Source of the DNA: JAJCYL01 sp040222875
GTDB lineage: Bacteria; Bacteroidota; Bacteroidia; Cytophagales; Cyclobacteriaceae
Assembly (NCBI GenBank): GCA_040222875.1
Contig: JAVKCG010000004.1
Location: 620,001-684,000, forward strand
Length of the DNA: 64,000 bases
Direction: 5' to 3'
Positions 52,397 to 61,921 of the stretch are shown here, piece by piece. A program made the position numbers and the translations under genes. The notes beneath the pieces were generated by a model, which saw only the letters and a program-made list of their open reading frames with translations, ran no database searches and was not told the origin of the DNA. Every line of letters begins with the position of its first letter. The first letter of the stretch is position 1.

Positions 52397-52404
52397 AGTG
52401 CTTT
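52380..52404. terminator. Bidirectional terminator overlapping the uvrC stop
   Basis: AAAGCACTTCAA (52380-52391) and TTGAAGTGCTTT (52393-52404) are perfectly complementary 12-bp arms. The uvrC stop codon is at 52394-52396, inside the hairpin. On the minus strand the stem is followed by a T-rich run (TTTTTATTT), so it can end the gldKLMN transcript. On the plus strand it is followed by GAAAATTTTT. Confidence 0.8.
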
Positions 52405-52428
52405 GAAAATTTTTAAGCTTTTATACTT

Positions 52429-53289
52429 TTAGAATTCCCACAACTCATTCTCAAATTCAATGAGTTCGTATTCCAACTTTTGAGATTCAATAACCGACCT
52501 CTTATTGCTTCCATAAATATCAACTATTAATTGATCTTTTGGGTTCGCATATTTAATCAGGTTAGCGCTAAATAACCTCAACTGAAAAGCATCTGCGAAA
52601 TTCTTATGCTCTGTGAAGTTTTGAGTATTATACCAAAGAGCTTCCTCAGGCATCTTTCTGAAAAGCTCTACCAAATCTTTGTACTTAAAAGATGATAATT
52701 GCTTTTCAAAACCAGCTGGGTTCTTATCAGCTGGCAGCCAGATGTTTATTGCCTGGATGTCATGGTACATTCGAGACCGTAACTTATCAAAAAACATCTC
52801 CTCTTTGATCTCCAGGATTGTATAATCCCTAGCACCAAACTCATCAACCACAGCCACTTCTTCCTCTGTGCCTCCTCCTCCAAAAGGATTACCGAAAGGA
52901 TCATCCTCCTGCTGCTGACCAAAACCAGCTGCGATTTCTTCAGGGGTCAATGCGTCACCACCTTCATCAGGGATTTTCAAATTCTCAAGAAAAACCTCTT
53001 TCGACATCCTCTTATTTAGGGAATCATCGACATAAGGAATCAGTAAATCAGACTTTACTGCTTCAATAATCAGTTTAGTGATTTCACCATTTCTTGAAAA
53101 GAATGGCAGATTTTGCTTTTCCTTTAGATCCATTCGCCACCACAAGATTTTTTTAAACATCTTCTTGGACTCATGAACCGGCCTTACTGAGTTGGGGTTA
53201 TAACCATTAATTACTGTTTCCTGCGCAGAAGCTAAATAACCGCCTGACAAGAAAAGTGTTAACCCAAGTACATAACTTAATTTCTTCAT
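52429..53289 (-). CDS. gldN: Gliding motility/T9SS protein GldN (PorN)
   Basis: A 286-residue periplasmic protein with signal peptide (MKKLSYVLGLTLFLSGGYLASAQ). The family traits are KILWWRMDLKEKQNLPFF near residue 50, DYTILEIKEEMFFDKLRSRMYHDIQAINIWLP, and the C-terminal LFSANLIKYANPKDQLI. A Gly/Pro/Glu-rich insert (DDPFGNPFGGGGTEEE) lies in the middle. GldN forms the periplasmic ring with GldK under the outer membrane. Last gene of the operon, 14 nt after gldM, followed by a terminator. Confidence 0.95.
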   Translation of the reverse strand: MKKLSYVLGLTLFLSGGYLASAQETVINGYNPNSVRPVHESKKMFKKILWWRMDLKEKQNLPFFSRNGEITKLIIEAVKSDLLIPYVDDSLNKRMSKEVFLENLKIPDEGGDALTPEEIAAGFGQQQEDDPFGNPFGGGGTEEEVAVVDEFGARDYTILEIKEEMFFDKLRSRMYHDIQAINIWLPADKNPAGFEKQLSSFKYKDLVELFRKMPEEALWYNTQNFTEHKNFADAFQLRLFSANLIKYANPKDQLIVDIYGSNKRSVIESQKLEYELIEFENELWEF

Positions 53290-53303
53290 AACACCTGTTT
53301 TAA

Positions 53304-54896
53304 TTAACCACTAATGGGAATAGTAATAATCTTAGGCCCATAGTTATTGAAATCCTCCACTTGATTTCTAAAATTCGCTCTTTGTACTTTCTTAATTTCA
53401 ACTACAATATTATCCCCAGGCCTCGCTTGTCCAGCAATTGCACCAAGGTTTACATCAGGTCCGTTTCCTCTCACACTACCAACCGCTCTACCACCACGTA
53501 CCAATGTAATTTCAGACTGAGCTACCTGGAACCTTGCATCTTTAGGTAAAAATTGCTGAAAACTCTCGTCAGCAACAGCCCTAAGTTGCAATGTTCGTGG
53601 TGCTCCTTTAATACCGCGTTTCAAGTCTATCTCCCTACCTCTATCATATGCCTTGATTTCAGGCTTTGGTATTCTTCTAACTTTGAAAACCTGATTACCT
53701 ACTGGGCTACCGTTACTTGAAACCCTTAGAGTAACTTCAGCAGCACTTGGTACAATCGTAACTAAGCCCTTCTTGGCTCCGGGAATAGTTGAAGCCCCAG
53801 ATGCAGAAAATGCCGGGTTATAATTTGTTCCTAATGCTGGTACCTGAACAGTGAGTTCATTACCACAATTCAAGTATAGTGCCTGCACCGATGCAGACTG
53901 TATCTGCATAACTGGCCTAACTACATAATACTCGATGGTGTCAACGAAGGTAGTATCGTTTCCTCCAGGCATAGTAAATGATATTGTTCCAATGAAGCTT
54001 TTTCTGGCTTCACCATTAGCATCATAATTACCAGGTGTTGCTACAAAATCGATGAGCCCCATTCCATTACCATCAACTGTCAATTCTTCTGCATCCTTTG
54101 TCATTGTTGGGGTAATACCCGAAGCGGAAGCAGTTAAAAAAAGCTCTGCTTTGTAATGGGTACCAGCTGCAACTTTATTCGACTCTGGCTTGACCATAAG
54201 TTTGATCTGATCAAAGCTTATGTCACCAGCACCGACTTTTCCAGCCAAAATATCTAAAGCCCGCGTTTCGTACTGGGTAATCCTTGATTGGAATTCACTT
54301 ATTTGAGCCATCCCAGCAGGGGTTGGCGTACTCTCGAAATATAATTGTGCAAAATCCTTGCCTTGCTGATTGACCTGATCTCTCCAGTAAGGATCCTCAT
54401 CAGCATCTAGGGCCAGTGGTTCAAACTCCTCACCTACTTTCTCCGCCATAAAAGCAGCATAACCATTCAATCTTGCCTGCAATGGCTCCCCATAATTATT
54501 ACCATCAACCATCATCTCATGTCCTACCCTATCATAATCGGTCTTACCAATCAATTCACCATTCTCATCTTCGCCACCAGTTACTTCAACAAAATACTTT
54601 TTCAAAGTATCTAGTTCTGTAAGGATAGCCCTTGTTTCTGCTCTTATTTCTTGGGCGGTTTTCAACACTACCAAATCTTTCTCCCTATTACCAGTATCGT
54701 TAACTTGTTTTTGAATTCCAGTTAAAGTCTGAGAGTTTCTTTTATCAGATTCGCTTACTGCATGTTCCAAGCTGATATTAAGGAAAACGAACTTATCAAT
54801 TACGGTGCTACTTACATTCAATGCCAAAAGTGCAGTCAGTACGAGGTACATCATACCTATCATCTTTTGACGTGGGGTTTCTTTTCCACCTGACAT
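53304..54896 (-). CDS. gldM: Gliding motility/T9SS motor protein GldM (PorM)
   Basis: A 530-residue protein. The N-terminus GGKETPRQKMIGMMYLVLTALLALN is the single GldM membrane helix with the conserved Arg9 before it. A long helical and then four-domain beta periplasmic shaft follows, ending in GPKIITIPISG. GldM dimers sit inside the GldL pentamer and turn in response to the proton-motive force, pushing on the GldKN ring. It follows gldL by 55 nt. Confidence 0.97.
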   Translation of the reverse strand: MSGGKETPRQKMIGMMYLVLTALLALNVSSTVIDKFVFLNISLEHAVSESDKRNSQTLTGIQKQVNDTGNREKDLVVLKTAQEIRAETRAILTELDTLKKYFVEVTGGEDENGELIGKTDYDRVGHEMMVDGNNYGEPLQARLNGYAAFMAEKVGEEFEPLALDADEDPYWRDQVNQQGKDFAQLYFESTPTPAGMAQISEFQSRITQYETRALDILAGKVGAGDISFDQIKLMVKPESNKVAAGTHYKAELFLTASASGITPTMTKDAEELTVDGNGMGLIDFVATPGNYDANGEARKSFIGTISFTMPGGNDTTFVDTIEYYVVRPVMQIQSASVQALYLNCGNELTVQVPALGTNYNPAFSASGASTIPGAKKGLVTIVPSAAEVTLRVSSNGSPVGNQVFKVRRIPKPEIKAYDRGREIDLKRGIKGAPRTLQLRAVADESFQQFLPKDARFQVAQSEITLVRGGRAVGSVRGNGPDVNLGAIAGQARPGDNIVVEIKKVQRANFRNQVEDFNNYGPKIITIPISG

Positions 54897-54951
54897 ATCG
54901 TTCTATTTAAATTCTAATTTCAAAATCTACTTTTTGGGTCAAAACCCTCAA

Positions 54952-55812
54952 TTAGGCTCTTGGAGCTGCAGCTTGTCCACCGCCAGCACTTCCACCTGAT
55001 CCTCGCATTGCAGCAAGCATGTTACCATATACAGTGTTCAATGAGGTAACATTACCTGTAAGCTTAGATAACTGAGACTGGAACTGCTCAGTGTCTTTAC
55101 CAGCTTCTGCCATTTTTTCCATAGCACCGGTTAGATGAGAATAGAACTTGTTCATCGCCTTAACATGTGAATTGGCATCTTGCAATTCCATTTCATAAAC
55201 GGCGTTCAAAGCGCTCAAATTTTTAGTAACACTTTGCACCTGACCATGATACTCCTTAGCGTCTTTAGACGCATTAGCCATATCCGCCATAGCTGTTACA
55301 GTGGAAGCATAAGACTTATTCATTTCCTGAAGAGCTTTGGACGCACTTTGCACATTAGTAGCATACTCATTGGTAGCCACAGCAGCGTTGCTCAAATTGG
55401 CCATTTTACCTGCCGATTCAGCCATACTCTTCATACCCTTACCTAAATTTTCAATGAGCTCTGGTCCAATTTTAGCACTTTCAAGCATATGATCTAATTT
55501 CTTCGTTACCGAACCTTCTTGCCCACCACCACTTGAAACTTGCCTTCTGGCTGCAGGAGGACCATCATAATCATCTGCTAATTCAGGATAAACTTTAGAC
55601 CAATCAGTTTCCTTATGAATAGGTTCAAAAGCACTTAAAAAGAATATTACTGCTTCTGTTGTAAGGCCAACTGCTAGAAAAATACCCGCACCCGGTAAGT
55701 GAAGGATTTTGAACATAGCCCCAACAATTACAACTGCTGCACCCAGTCCATAGACTTTAGGCATGATGGCAGTATAGAGAAGCTCCATGAATCCACCTTT
55801 ATTATCGCTCAT
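54952..55812 (-). CDS. gldL: Gliding motility/T9SS motor protein GldL (PorL)
   Basis: A 286-residue inner-membrane stator-like protein. Two membrane helices (KVYGLGAAVVIVGAMFKILHLPG and FLAVGLTTEAVIFFLSAFEP) carry Lys35, Glu53 and Glu63. These align with the Lys27, Glu49 and Glu59 proton-path residues described for Flavobacterium johnsoniae GldL; the helix-helix loop here is 4 residues shorter. A helical cytoplasmic domain (SAGKMANLSNAAVATNEYA...) follows, ending in GGSAGGGQ. Powers the T9SS and gliding. Confidence 0.97.
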   Translation of the reverse strand: MSDNKGGFMELLYTAIMPKVYGLGAAVVIVGAMFKILHLPGAGIFLAVGLTTEAVIFFLSAFEPIHKETDWSKVYPELADDYDGPPAARRQVSSGGGQEGSVTKKLDHMLESAKIGPELIENLGKGMKSMAESAGKMANLSNAAVATNEYATNVQSASKALQEMNKSYASTVTAMADMANASKDAKEYHGQVQSVTKNLSALNAVYEMELQDANSHVKAMNKFYSHLTGAMEKMAEAGKDTEQFQSQLSKLTGNVTSLNTVYGNMLAAMRGSGGSAGGGQAAAPRA

Positions 55813-55865
55813 TTTGTTTAGGTTTTAGGTTATTAAATTTTTATTCAAGTTAAATTTTGTGTCCA

Positions 55866-56915
55866 TTAAAATCCAGAATATCTAGATCTCCCGATGTGCG
55901 TCATGGCGCATCGGAAACCGATTGAAGCTCTGGTTGAATCTTTGTATTCGTAAGTTCTTGTTCCTGTTTCAAGAAAGTAAGCGATGTCTTTCCATGACCC
56001 GCCCCTAATTACTTTCCTCGATTCTTCTTCATCAAAATATGTGGGGTTCAAATCCCAAACCAAAGGATAAGAAGCTACGTCAAACGCATCTTCACACCAT
56101 TCAGCTATATTTCCCGACATATCGTAGAGTCCATAATCATTGGCAAAGAAGAACCCAACCGGTGAAGTATAGGCATGACCATCGTCATAATAGTTACCCC
56201 TGCCAGGCTTGAAATTGGCAAGGAGACAACCCTTTGTGTTTCTTACATAAGGACCTCCCCATGGATACTTGTTCATGTCCCTACCGCCTCTTGCTGCGTA
56301 TTCCCACTCAGCTTCTGAGGGTAGCCTGAAATTAGGCATCGGGAACAAACCGCGGTCAGCTCTCCAGTTATTAATATGCTCTGTTCTCCAATCACAGAAA
56401 TATTTGGCTGCCTCCCAGTCAACGCCGACAACAGGATAATTGTCAAATGCTGGATGCGACCAATAATACTCCATTAGAGGATCTCCCATGTGATGAGTAA
56501 AATCTTTAACCCAAACAGTTGTGTCGGGCATAAGGTCATCAATGGTGTAGCCAGAAGGCAAATCAGCCTCTGAGCCTTCAGTGATGTCAACTACGAACTG
56601 ACGATACTCGTTGTTCGTAATCTCGGTGTCGTCCATGTAGAACCCACCAATTGTCACTTGTTTGTTGAAATTAATTTGGGTAGCGGGAACATCTTCATCC
56701 GCTTGCCCCATGTGGAAAGTACCCGAGGGTATCGACACCATTCCATATGGTATGGTCATTTCCCAACCTTCTCGTCCTGGAACACCAACTAGTTCTCCAC
56801 TGTCATCAAAACCGCCGCCACCGAATAAACCACCGAAGAGGCCGCAACCTTGAAATATGAATGTAAAACCAGACAGTAAAAGGACGGAATTTTTTAAAAC
56901 ACGAGATTTATTCAT
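55866..56915 (-). CDS. gldK: Gliding motility/T9SS lipoprotein GldK (PorK)
   Basis: The ATG at 56915 (MNKSRVLKNSVLLLSG...FQGC) gives a lipoprotein with Cys24 and 349 residues; the 16-codon upstream extension is not needed. The body is a SUMF1/FGE fold: MVSIPSGTFHMGQADEDVP, YMDDTEITNNEYRQFV, FRLPSEAEWEYAARGG, YDMSGNIAEWCEDAF, IRGGSWKDIAYF. GldK and GldN build a large ring on the inner face of the outer membrane. First gene of the gldKLMN operon. Confidence 0.95.
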   Translation of the reverse strand: MNKSRVLKNSVLLLSGFTFIFQGCGLFGGLFGGGGFDDSGELVGVPGREGWEMTIPYGMVSIPSGTFHMGQADEDVPATQINFNKQVTIGGFYMDDTEITNNEYRQFVVDITEGSEADLPSGYTIDDLMPDTTVWVKDFTHHMGDPLMEYYWSHPAFDNYPVVGVDWEAAKYFCDWRTEHINNWRADRGLFPMPNFRLPSEAEWEYAARGGRDMNKYPWGGPYVRNTKGCLLANFKPGRGNYYDDGHAYTSPVGFFFANDYGLYDMSGNIAEWCEDAFDVASYPLVWDLNPTYFDEEESRKVIRGGSWKDIAYFLETGTRTYEYKDSTRASIGFRCAMTHIGRSRYSGF

Positions 56916-57128
56916 AACACCTTGTTTAAAAAATACCTGTGCATTAATAACACGTTTGATCACTATAATATTGTAACAACTAACTGATTAATTATTGACT
57001 GCATAAAAGTGAGCCGAAATATAACAAAATTTACCCAATTAGAATCTTGCTCATGATTTCCAAATCGTCAAATTCAGCATTTTATTGGACTTACACAAAT
57101 AAAACTATACAAAAGCCAAATCTCTAAT

Positions 57129-58091
57129 CTAATCGAATCTAAAGCGGGGAGTTCTTACTGCTTTCGGTGGTCCGGGAGGGCTGAATGATAAAATTTTGCG
57201 AACACTTATTTCATGTGAGGTCGGCTGTTTTGCTTCCTGCGATTGTACCACCAAATCAAATGAGTATACTGCCCTGAGAGATTTGTCCTCAAGAAAACTA
57301 TACCCTATCATCATTACAATTGCCTCCTCTTGCCTGTATGAAAGCCCACCCCACATTATCTCCTTATAGGTGCCAAGCAGACTTAGATCAAAAGAGAGGG
57401 TATTAAACTCCGATCGCACAAATACTGATGGCGTGAGGATTAAATCATTATTTGCAGAATAATTGTAGCCGGCATATGCATTAAGACTAGTTTCAAGTTT
57501 ATTCTGCAATCCATCTATCCCGAAGTCAAAACCGGGGTTTAACAAATGATTTACGCTAATACCACCAAAAAAATTCTTGGCGCTTAAGAAAACACCAGCA
57601 CCTAAATCAGGTTGAATTTGTGATTCTTTACTTGATGAAGTTAGGAGTGGGTCACCATCATCAACTGCCCTGAATTGGTTGAAATCAATCGAATGGTTGA
57701 AAATTGATGGGCGAAGGCCGAAACTCAAACTTCCAAATGGTAAATCTTTTTTATATGATACTGAAATTTGGGCTTCAAAATTTGAAACAGCTCCAAGCTT
57801 ATCTCTTACCAGGTTTAGGCCAACACCATTAATGCCTTTTGTTAGTGGCATCACGAAACTCAATAGCTGCGTGGACGGAGCACCATTATTACCATCGAAT
57901 GATGACGAATACCCTGCCCATTGCGATCTGTGAGCGGCAGCAAGGTAAGTGGTATTATCAAGCCCAGCGACCGCTGGATTGTAAAAAATTTCATTGAACA
58001 TATATTGACTAAACAGCGCATCTTGCTGAGCCTTTAATGACAATGATGTGATGAATATAAGTGTTGTAAGTACACGGACGTCTGGCCTCAT
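57129..58091 (-). CDS. PorP/SprF-family T9SS outer-membrane protein
   Basis: A 320-residue barrel protein with signal peptide (MRPDVRVLTTLIFITSLSLKAQ). It opens with QDALFSQYMFNEIFYNPAVAG and HRSQWAGY, the hallmark of PorP/SprF proteins. It continues with repeated strands ending SVSYKKDLPFGSLSFGLRP and ALRAVYSFDLV-like blocks. PorP is encoded just before porK-L-M-N in Porphyromonas gingivalis, and the same order is seen here, supporting a true PorP orthologue rather than one of the many SprF paralogues. The 56916-57128 gap to gldK shows no clear terminator. Confidence 0.92.
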   Translation of the reverse strand: MRPDVRVLTTLIFITSLSLKAQQDALFSQYMFNEIFYNPAVAGLDNTTYLAAAHRSQWAGYSSSFDGNNGAPSTQLLSFVMPLTKGINGVGLNLVRDKLGAVSNFEAQISVSYKKDLPFGSLSFGLRPSIFNHSIDFNQFRAVDDGDPLLTSSSKESQIQPDLGAGVFLSAKNFFGGISVNHLLNPGFDFGIDGLQNKLETSLNAYAGYNYSANNDLILTPSVFVRSEFNTLSFDLSLLGTYKEIMWGGLSYRQEEAIVMMIGYSFLEDKSLRAVYSFDLVVQSQEAKQPTSHEISVRKILSFSPPGPPKAVRTPRFRFD

Positions 58092-58170
58092 GAGTAAGAG
58101 TATTTGTAACTTAAATATACACCTACAAGCCGAACTCCCCTAAGGCTAAAGTGGAGATGTTTGGTCGTAA

Positions 58171-58980
58171 TTAATTCAGTCCGTTTGCCTTCTTCACATA
58201 CACTTCGATAGCTCCAGTCATTGAAGGTGCATTTGGCAAGGGGGCTTCGATGTCCAGAATCAATCCTGCATCTCTAACCGCCTTCGCAGTTGTAGGACCA
58301 AAGGCCGCTATTCTCGTGTTGTTTTGTTTGAAATCTGGAAAATTCACAAATAGAGAATTGATTCCTGATGGGCTAAAAAAAGCAATTATGTCGTATTTTA
58401 TATCTGACAAATCGCTGAGGTCAGTCGCCACTGTTTTGTAAATAGTAGCTTCGGTATACTCGTAGTCGTTTTCTTTTAGGAAATCCGGAATGTCACTCTT
58501 CCTGATATCAGAGCAAGGAAAAATGTATTTTTCGTCTTTATGCTTTTTGAGCACTTCTAATAAGTCTTGAGCGGTACGTTGACCTGTGAAAATTTTACGC
58601 TTTCTAATGACTATGTATTTCTGTAGGTAGTTAGCGGTTTGCTCAGAAATACAGAAGTACTTCATGTCTGTAGGAATTTCTACCTTACTCTCCGTGGCCA
58701 ATCTAAAAAAATGATCTACTGCATTACGGCTGGTTAAGATTACAGCAGTATGTTTTAAAAAATCCACTTTCTGCTTTCTAAACTCTTTAAGTTCAACTGG
58801 CTCTATCCCAATAAATGGTCTAAAATCGACCTTTAATTTGTATTTCTCAGCAAGCTTAAAATACGGTGCATTTTCATCGGCGGGTTTAGGCTGTGATACC
58901 AGAATACTGTTCACTTTGTTTAGCCTATCCGCATCCATCACTAAGCGATCTTCATTAGATTTCATCGTTGCAACACTCAT
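58171..58980 (-). CDS. hemD: Uroporphyrinogen-III synthase-like protein
   Basis: A 269-residue protein of two similar Rossmann-like halves. Motifs include VDFLKHTAVILTSRNAVDHFF in the first half and IIAFFSPSGINSLFVNFPD with IAAFGPTTAKAVRDAGL in the second, the pattern of HemD. It closes hydroxymethylbilane to uroporphyrinogen III in haem synthesis. No other haem biosynthesis gene is adjacent except hemW, 3 kb away. The porP neighbour is a conserved pairing in this phylum rather than a pathway link. Confidence 0.88.
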   Translation of the reverse strand: MSVATMKSNEDRLVMDADRLNKVNSILVSQPKPADENAPYFKLAEKYKLKVDFRPFIGIEPVELKEFRKQKVDFLKHTAVILTSRNAVDHFFRLATESKVEIPTDMKYFCISEQTANYLQKYIVIRKRKIFTGQRTAQDLLEVLKKHKDEKYIFPCSDIRKSDIPDFLKENDYEYTEATIYKTVATDLSDLSDIKYDIIAFFSPSGINSLFVNFPDFKQNNTRIAAFGPTTAKAVRDAGLILDIEAPLPNAPSMTGAIEVYVKKANGLN

Positions 58981-59013
58981 TCGTCAATCAGGTTTAAATC
59001 CAATCTTTTAAGT

Positions 59014-60132
59014 TTATAAGAAGACTATTTTCACCACCAGTAGCGCAGGCAGGATTTCAGTGGCGCAAAAGTAGCTAAATAAATGAATTTTTCGAAAGCT
59101 GGTGACCCCAGAAAGTTTGAAATAAATAATGAATAATTTAATGGCATAAAAAATTGCAAACCCAATCCAGACAGTTGAAATAACAGACTTAAAAAGGTTT
59201 GGCGAAATGATAAAGCTCCCAAATAGGATTAGAAAAATGAACAGGAAATTGATATTATTCAATCGCAAACTATCAATGAACTGTATGGGAAGGCATTCCT
59301 TCTGTCGGAAAAACAAATTGACCAACCACAATATGCTTAAATGAGCGATTGCAAAGACATAAAAAACCGATGCCATTATTAACCATTCTGAGAATTCCAC
59401 CCAAAACCCATGCGAGTCAAAAAGCTTTAATGACAGCTCCGGATAGCTAATAGTAAGCACCTCATAAATTGTTGCCAAAATCATGCTTTGAATAACCAGA
59501 ATAAGGGTTACCTCCCGAGAGTAAAACTTTGATTTATATAAGGTTGATTGCCTGACCCTTAAACTGACTGTTTTTTGAATGCTGGCGAACTCTTCACTGA
59601 ACTTGGGATTAATTTCACGAAGTAATATGATAGCAATAAAGATGACGAAAATGAAAATTAAGAACGAGTCTGCCTCGTTATCCTGATCACGTGTTTTCGC
59701 AGTGATTGTAGGTGGTGCATAATTAAGTGCTCTGTGTAAGAGGCTGGTTCGAACCTCTGATGTTTTGTCTTTGTAAATGGTTAACAAAACTGAATCTGAT
59801 GATGAGTTCAACGCTAAAAGGCTGTCGATAGGAATTAGGCGGCATTCATTCTCCCTTAATTGGTCCCGAATTGAGTTATCTACCAAAACTGTAATAAAGT
59901 CGTCGGTACATATTTCAAATAGATTACTGCTGTTATTCTTAGGGTTGATATAAAAATGGAGAACCTGATGATTTTTTTGATCTCCAAGGAGTGGAATGAA
60001 ATCACCAGACTTTTCTTTTACAATAAAATGCTCATTGTAATCTTTTTTGAAAAACTCAATTTCCTGGCCGTTTGATTGGTAAACACCGGGAAATAGTAAT
60101 AAAGAGAAGAAGATTTTTAAAGCTTTGACCAT
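59014..60132 (-). CDS. DUF4271 membrane protein
   Basis: The ATG at 60132 (MVKALKIFFSLLLFPGVYQSNGQ) gives 372 residues with a signal peptide. A ~130-residue exported part contains LVDNSIRDQLRENECRLIPIDSLL. Then come about seven membrane helices with the DUF4271 pattern (REVTLILVIQSMILATIYEVL, FSEWLIMASVFYVFAIAHLSIL, FRKIHLFSYFCATEILPALLV). The gene commonly lies beside hemD in Bacteroidota. Function unknown. Confidence 0.82.
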   Translation of the reverse strand: MVKALKIFFSLLLFPGVYQSNGQEIEFFKKDYNEHFIVKEKSGDFIPLLGDQKNHQVLHFYINPKNNSSNLFEICTDDFITVLVDNSIRDQLRENECRLIPIDSLLALNSSSDSVLLTIYKDKTSEVRTSLLHRALNYAPPTITAKTRDQDNEADSFLIFIFVIFIAIILLREINPKFSEEFASIQKTVSLRVRQSTLYKSKFYSREVTLILVIQSMILATIYEVLTISYPELSLKLFDSHGFWVEFSEWLIMASVFYVFAIAHLSILWLVNLFFRQKECLPIQFIDSLRLNNINFLFIFLILFGSFIISPNLFKSVISTVWIGFAIFYAIKLFIIYFKLSGVTSFRKIHLFSYFCATEILPALLVVKIVFL

Positions 60133-60158
60133 GCTCAGATGCAAAATTAACCTACACT

Positions 60159-61877
60159 TTAAAACCTACTTACTATACCAAAATGAATTTTAGATTGATT
60201 GAACTGTAAGCTGACATCATCAGAGACACCTAAAGCGTAGCTGAATACGAAATCGCCTGTGGGTGTACCAAATTGAACTCCGGCACCGAATCCAAATGGA
60301 AAATCATTTGCTACAAGGTTGTCTTGCTTGAAAGCAACCCAGGCCTGGTCAAAAAATGAGAAGAAGAAAGAGCTCTCTTCGTAAAAAAACCTTAGCTCAC
60401 TTCTGGACAGAGCATAATTAGTGGCGAAGAAAAAATTCTCATTAAAGCCCCGAAGGCTCTGTGCGCCACCCAGCCTGAACATGTCGTTTTTGAAGATGTT
60501 ATCATTGATAATGGCGCCAATAGTGAAGCGTTCGAAGAATTGAAGCTTTTTCCCGATAACTTTTCTACCGACAAATTCGCCTTCAAATTGGTATTGCGCA
60601 GATTCCAATTCCAGTGACTCATAAACCTCATCATCAAAAACCGGATTTCTATTGATTTTTTTATTTCCAAGGGAAAACTCCCCTCTCACATAAAACCCTG
60701 AATTGAATAGGTCGGTCTGATTCAGTTCATCAACACTAAGGCCGATTCCATAAGTATTTAAGTTGAAATCTGCATTAAATGGCGATAGACTCTCATTGAG
60801 TTCTTGTGTCTCCCCTAAAAGTCCACCGTTCTTAAAATTCACAAAAACATTAAAATTGATCCCCGGTGCAAGCTCAACCCTACCCGAAACCCTCGCATCA
60901 CGGTTAACAAATGTGGTGTCCTCTTTCAATTGATGGAAGCTCCCTATAATATCTATCGGGGAATTGAACACTTTTGGCAACAGCATATTCAAATTAAGGG
61001 ATTGTGATTCTTCCCTCATCTTACGCCAGTTGATATCAAAACCGTAGCCTGCCTCAAATAAATTTTGAAGGGATAAATCTACCTCACCAGTTACCAGCGT
61101 TTTTCCAGCCGAACCCGCGTTGGGTAATACGCCAATTATTCCGTCGAACCGATTTACTCGTATTTTCTCTACTTCAAAACTCACCTGTGCATGGTTATTA
61201 TGAAAAAGCAGGCTAATAGGACTTGCTAGTTCATAGTAACTCAAGTTGCTAATCCGTTTTGGGATTTGACGTAGCAATCTTTCATTGTAGTATCTTCCAG
61301 CCTCAATCCTGAGATACTTAGCAAGAAATTTTGTTCTGGCCGGCGATTGTGGAGTAACCTGAATAGTATCGAAATTGATTAAAGGTCCACGCTCCAAAGT
61401 CATAACACCGTTGATCTTACCAGCAACAATATTGACAGAATCAAAACCGACCCTTGCAAAAGGATACCCTTCATTATTGAGTTTTTGAATGATCCCTCTA
61501 AAGCGAGTTTGATAATCAATTTTTTGGTTTGGTTTTAGATAGTTGAATTCGCCTTGCCCAGTATTAATTGAAACGTTTCCCCACTTATATTCAGGCCCAA
61601 CATAGTAGTGACCGCTTGCCGTTGTGCTGTCTATCGATACCGAATCAAGACTGGCAGTTAGATATCCGTCTGCAATTAAAGAGTTGCTTAGCTGAATTAA
61701 ATGAAGGCTAGCTGTAAGGCTGTCCGCAGCGCCTTTAGGCAAATGATACTTACCCAATATTTTTTGATTTGCAGAATCAACTGAAACTGCTGCCAATTTC
61801 AGATTTTGCCCATAAGTGCAATTGCAAAACCACAAACCGGTCAATAACAAAATAAACAGGATTCCTAAAGCTCTCAA
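60159..61877 (-). CDS. BamA/TamA-like outer-membrane protein with POTRA domains
   Basis: A 572-residue protein with a TTG start and signal peptide (RALGILFILLLTGLWFC). The N-terminal ~220 residues look like POTRA domains (GIIQKLNNEGYPFARVGFDSV, GRYYNERLLRQIPKRIS). The C-terminal ~350 residues are a 16-strand-type barrel with FRLGGAQSLRGFNENFFFA (RGF motif) and the final aromatic strand QFNQSKIHFGIVSRF. Likely assists insertion or export of envelope proteins. It diverges from hemW across 44 bp and follows a strand shared with hemD. Confidence 0.85.
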   Translation of the reverse strand: MRALGILFILLLTGLWFCNCTYGQNLKLAAVSVDSANQKILGKYHLPKGAADSLTASLHLIQLSNSLIADGYLTASLDSVSIDSTTASGHYYVGPEYKWGNVSINTGQGEFNYLKPNQKIDYQTRFRGIIQKLNNEGYPFARVGFDSVNIVAGKINGVMTLERGPLINFDTIQVTPQSPARTKFLAKYLRIEAGRYYNERLLRQIPKRISNLSYYELASPISLLFHNNHAQVSFEVEKIRVNRFDGIIGVLPNAGSAGKTLVTGEVDLSLQNLFEAGYGFDINWRKMREESQSLNLNMLLPKVFNSPIDIIGSFHQLKEDTTFVNRDARVSGRVELAPGINFNVFVNFKNGGLLGETQELNESLSPFNADFNLNTYGIGLSVDELNQTDLFNSGFYVRGEFSLGNKKINRNPVFDDEVYESLELESAQYQFEGEFVGRKVIGKKLQFFERFTIGAIINDNIFKNDMFRLGGAQSLRGFNENFFFATNYALSRSELRFFYEESSFFFSFFDQAWVAFKQDNLVANDFPFGFGAGVQFGTPTGDFVFSYALGVSDDVSLQFNQSKIHFGIVSRF

Positions 61878-61921
61878 TTGCCTAGTTTACAAACCGCTAA
61901 TTTCACACAATAAAAAACGTT

